A stretch of 8,193 bases of DNA, taken from the NCBI GenBank assembly GCA_002779665.1, contig PEVZ01000069.1:5579-13771 (forward strand). The letters run 5' to 3'. Positions 6,517 to 8,193 of the stretch are shown piece by piece. The position numbers and the translations under genes are program-made. Source of the DNA: Candidatus Roizmanbacteria bacterium CG06_land_8_20_14_3_00_34_14 (lineage in GTDB: Bacteria > Patescibacteriota > Microgenomatia > UBA1406 > GWC2-37-13). Position 1 is the first letter of the stretch. Every line of letters starts with the position of its first letter. The notes beneath the pieces were generated by a model, which was not told the DNA's origin, did no database searches, and saw nothing but the letters and a program-made list of their open reading frames with translations.

Positions 6517-7722
6517 TTATTTCCTATTATATTCTACCAGAGCGTGGCGTAATATCTCAATCGCTTTTTCTAAATCGTGAATATTAAGTACGTAAGCAAT
6601 TCTTACCTCATTTTTTCCCATCCCTCGTGTTCCATAAAATCCGGCCGCCGGCGCGACCATGACCGTTTCATTTTTATAATTATATTTTTCCAGTAACCAC
6701 TGGCAAAAATCCTCACTATTTTTGACCGGTAACTTGACTATCGTATAAAAAGCTCCTTCCGGTTTTTCAAGAAAAACTCCCGGGATAGACTTCAAACCAT
6801 TGTACAAAACGTCCCGCCTTGCCTGATATTCTTTATGGACAGCGGAAAAATATGAATCTTTAACTTCAGTTAATTTTTCCGCCATAGCCTGATCTACAAA
6901 TCCCGATGATAATCTTCCTTGAGCTATCCTTAAGACCCCGTCCATCAAATCGCGATTTAAAGAAACTATCATTCCAAGTCGTGCACCACAAAGACTATAG
7001 CGTTTTGATAAGCTATCAAGCAAGACCATTTTATCCGGGTATTTCTTCATATAATTAAGAATGGAAAAATATTTTTTCCCGTCATAGACAAATTCCCGAT
7101 AAACTTCATCAGAAATTAAAAACAAATTATTTTTTACACAAATCAATACAAGCATTTCCATCTCCTCTTTTGTGTAAACTGTACCGGTTGGATTACTTGG
7201 ATTACATATTAAAATTGCCTTAGTTTTTTTACCGATTTTTTTCTCAATCTTACTTCTCTCTGGCAAATGAAAACCCGTCTCCCCTTTTGTCAAGACCGGC
7301 ACAACTTTAACTCCGTTTATTGCTGCGTAGGAATTATAATTTGCATAATAAGGTTCAAAAGCGATCACTTCCTCGCCAGGAGCACAGACTGAAAAAAGAG
7401 CCATCGAGATAGCTTCAGATCCACCAGTTGTTACTTGAATATTATTAGTCTTAACGAAAGAATATCCTATTTTGTTATAGTACCAAGCTAATGACTCAAG
7501 AAATTTTGGCTGACCTTGGGATTGCCCATAAGCAATTGGGTTGGTCGACCAATTTTTCAAAACATTAACCATCACACCGGGAGTTTTAATATCAGGATCT
7601 CCGATATTAAGGTGGTAGACCTTGACTCCCTTTTTTTTTGCTTCGGTAGCAAAAGGAACTAACTTTCTAATCGGTGACGCCGGCACCTCCAATAACCTAC
7701 TGGAAATTTTAGTTTTTTTCAT
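6517..7722 (-). CDS. Class I/II PLP-dependent aminotransferase, aspartate aminotransferase-like
   Basis: This 401-aa enzyme should move an amino group between an amino acid and a 2-oxo acid using pyridoxal phosphate; aspartate/2-oxoglutarate is the likeliest pair by similarity. Visible motifs are LNIGDPDIKTP (38-48), TTGGSEAISMALF (98-110, cofactor phosphate cup), EPYYANY (123-129), CNPSNPTGTVY (173-183, N177 near the ring), ISDEVYREF (203-211, D205 to the pyridine nitrogen), SLSKRYSLCGARLG (237-250, K240 forming the Schiff base, R248 on the phosphate) and VRIAYVLN (373-380, R374 on the substrate carboxylate). All key residues are present and the length is normal. ATG 7722 has no Shine-Dalgarno but has a promoter-like -10 box just before it. 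It lies 44 nt after the PEP carboxylase stop and 7 nt before tRNA-Gly. Oxaloacetate supply next door supports the aspartate reading; substrate specificity remains inferred. Confidence 0.93.
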   Translation of the reverse strand: MKKTKISSRLLEVPASPIRKLVPFATEAKKKGVKVYHLNIGDPDIKTPGVMVNVLKNWSTNPIAYGQSQGQPKFLESLAWYYNKIGYSFVKTNNIQVTTGGSEAISMALFSVCAPGEEVIAFEPYYANYNSYAAINGVKVVPVLTKGETGFHLPERSKIEKKIGKKTKAILICNPSNPTGTVYTKEEMEMLVLICVKNNLFLISDEVYREFVYDGKKYFSILNYMKKYPDKMVLLDSLSKRYSLCGARLGMIVSLNRDLMDGVLRIAQGRLSSGFVDQAMAEKLTEVKDSYFSAVHKEYQARRDVLYNGLKSIPGVFLEKPEGAFYTIVKLPVKNSEDFCQWLLEKYNYKNETVMVAPAAGFYGTRGMGKNEVRIAYVLNIHDLEKAIEILRHALVEYNRK

Positions 7723-7728
7723 AGTATA

Positions 7729-7756
7729 ATGATAAAGTTTTTACAAAATTTTGCAA
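7729..7756 (-). promoter_or_regulatory. Candidate promoter of the aminotransferase, near-leaderless
   Basis: On the minus strand TTGCAA (7756-7751) could be the -35 and TATCAT (7734-7729) the -10, with a 16-nt spacer. The -10 ends 6 nt before ATG 7722, giving a transcript with almost no leader, which fits the absence of a Shine-Dalgarno. A second -10-like box, TATACT, touches the ATG. The -35 lies in an imperfect 16-bp palindrome (7741-7756, TTACAAAATTTTGCAA, one mismatched pair), a possible operator or just AT-rich chance. Confidence 0.4.
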
Positions 7757-7766
7757 GGGGATTATC

Positions 7767-8193
7767 CTATCCAAGGCTTTTTCGCAAAATAGCAAGATGA
7801 TTGAGGTATATATGAAAAATTTTTCCTGAATCCATTTTTTTATGAAGTTTTTTAACTATTTCAAAATGCTCTTTTTCTTCTTTGGTTTTTGGTTCCAATT
7901 TTTCTTCTAAATATTTTTCAATTTCCTCAATATCCTTTAAAATATCTTTCCAAGCTGGAGATTTTTTTGCCAGTTTGTTTAATTCGTCCTTTTGAACGAA
8001 TCGGCCCGCTTTTCTTAAATCATCTTTAATATTCAAATAATATTTTTCTAATAATTTCATTTGATTATTTTCAATTGCGTATTTTATTCCCCTCCCAGTG
8101 CCAATTATTTCCGGTGGAATTCCCAAGGAATATAAAGCTCCGGTAAAACCAATCGCCCTTGGCAACTGCACCTTACCTACTCCACGAGAATAT
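7767..8193 (-). CDS. ppcA: Phosphoenolpyruvate carboxylase, archaeal type, C-terminal fragment (5' end outside window)
   Basis: The C-terminal 141 residues of a protein that runs off the window edge. The frame stays open to 8193 (YSRGVGKVQ before LPRAIGF), so the GTG at 8171 is not the real start. LPRAIGFTGALYSLGIPPEIIGTGRGI matches, from memory, the end of archaeal-type PEP carboxylase, a family of about 500 residues distinct from the 900-residue bacterial type; the remainder is charged and helical (EEIEKYLEEKLEPKTKEEKE) and ends at TAG. The enzyme adds bicarbonate to PEP to give oxaloacetate, in the cytoplasm. The aminotransferase 44 nt downstream could convert that product to aspartate. 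The call depends on one conserved block, and the catalytic core is not visible here. Confidence 0.8.
   Translation of the reverse strand, partial: YSRGVGKVQLPRAIGFTGALYSLGIPPEIIGTGRGIKYAIENNQMKLLEKYYLNIKDDLRKAGRFVQKDELNKLAKKSPAWKDILKDIEEIEKYLEEKLEPKTKEEKEHFEIVKKLHKKMDSGKIFHIYLNHLAILRKSLG

Noticed and set aside
6396..6587. A 63-codon plus-strand open frame
   Set aside because: It runs antisense across tRNA-Gly and into the 3' end of the aminotransferase, has no family resemblance, and consists largely of translated complementary tRNA sequence.

Overview
The window is AT-rich (roughly one third G+C by eye) with tightly packed genes, short or overlapping junctions and several membrane proteins of unknown role. 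Compact genes, a divergent VKOR-DHODH fusion, an archaeal-type PEP carboxylase end and a tRNA without encoded CCA suggest a small-genome bacterium, perhaps of the Patescibacteria/CPR (Microgenomates-like). This placement is inference. UGA is used as a stop (2065-2067), which argues against the recoded SR1/Gracilibacteria groups.

Layout. From about 88 to 2067 (+) lies a large protein of unknown function with a 55-residue tandem duplication and a hydrophobic C-terminus. From 2140 to 4715 (+) is a three-gene operon: a fusion of a VKOR-type thiol-quinone oxidoreductase with a DHODH-like flavoprotein, a Nudix hydrolase overlapping its end, and a six-helix DUF998-like membrane protein. After 129 non-coding bases, 4845-6362 (+) holds a RhuM-family gene and a four-helix membrane protein 3 nt behind it. 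The minus strand then carries, in transcription order, the 3' end of an archaeal-type PEP carboxylase (7767 to the window edge), a class I aminotransferase (6517-7722) and tRNA-Gly(GCC) (6438-6509). The tRNA begins 7 nt after the aminotransferase stop and lies between the convergent blocks.

How they fit. PEP carboxylase makes oxaloacetate and an aspartate-type aminotransferase could turn it into aspartate, which feeds pyrimidine synthesis. A true DHODH would act later in that route, but the DHODH-like domain here has altered substrate-site residues, so its substrate is uncertain. Its fusion to four VKOR-like helices places extracytoplasmic cysteine pairs and a cytoplasmic flavin domain in one chain. 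This is the most unusual item in the window.

Two genes (2140 + and 7722 -) have a -10-like box so close to the ATG that their transcripts would be nearly leaderless. The gene at 88 instead has a strong Shine-Dalgarno. No CRISPR array, IS element, integrase or rRNA was seen.
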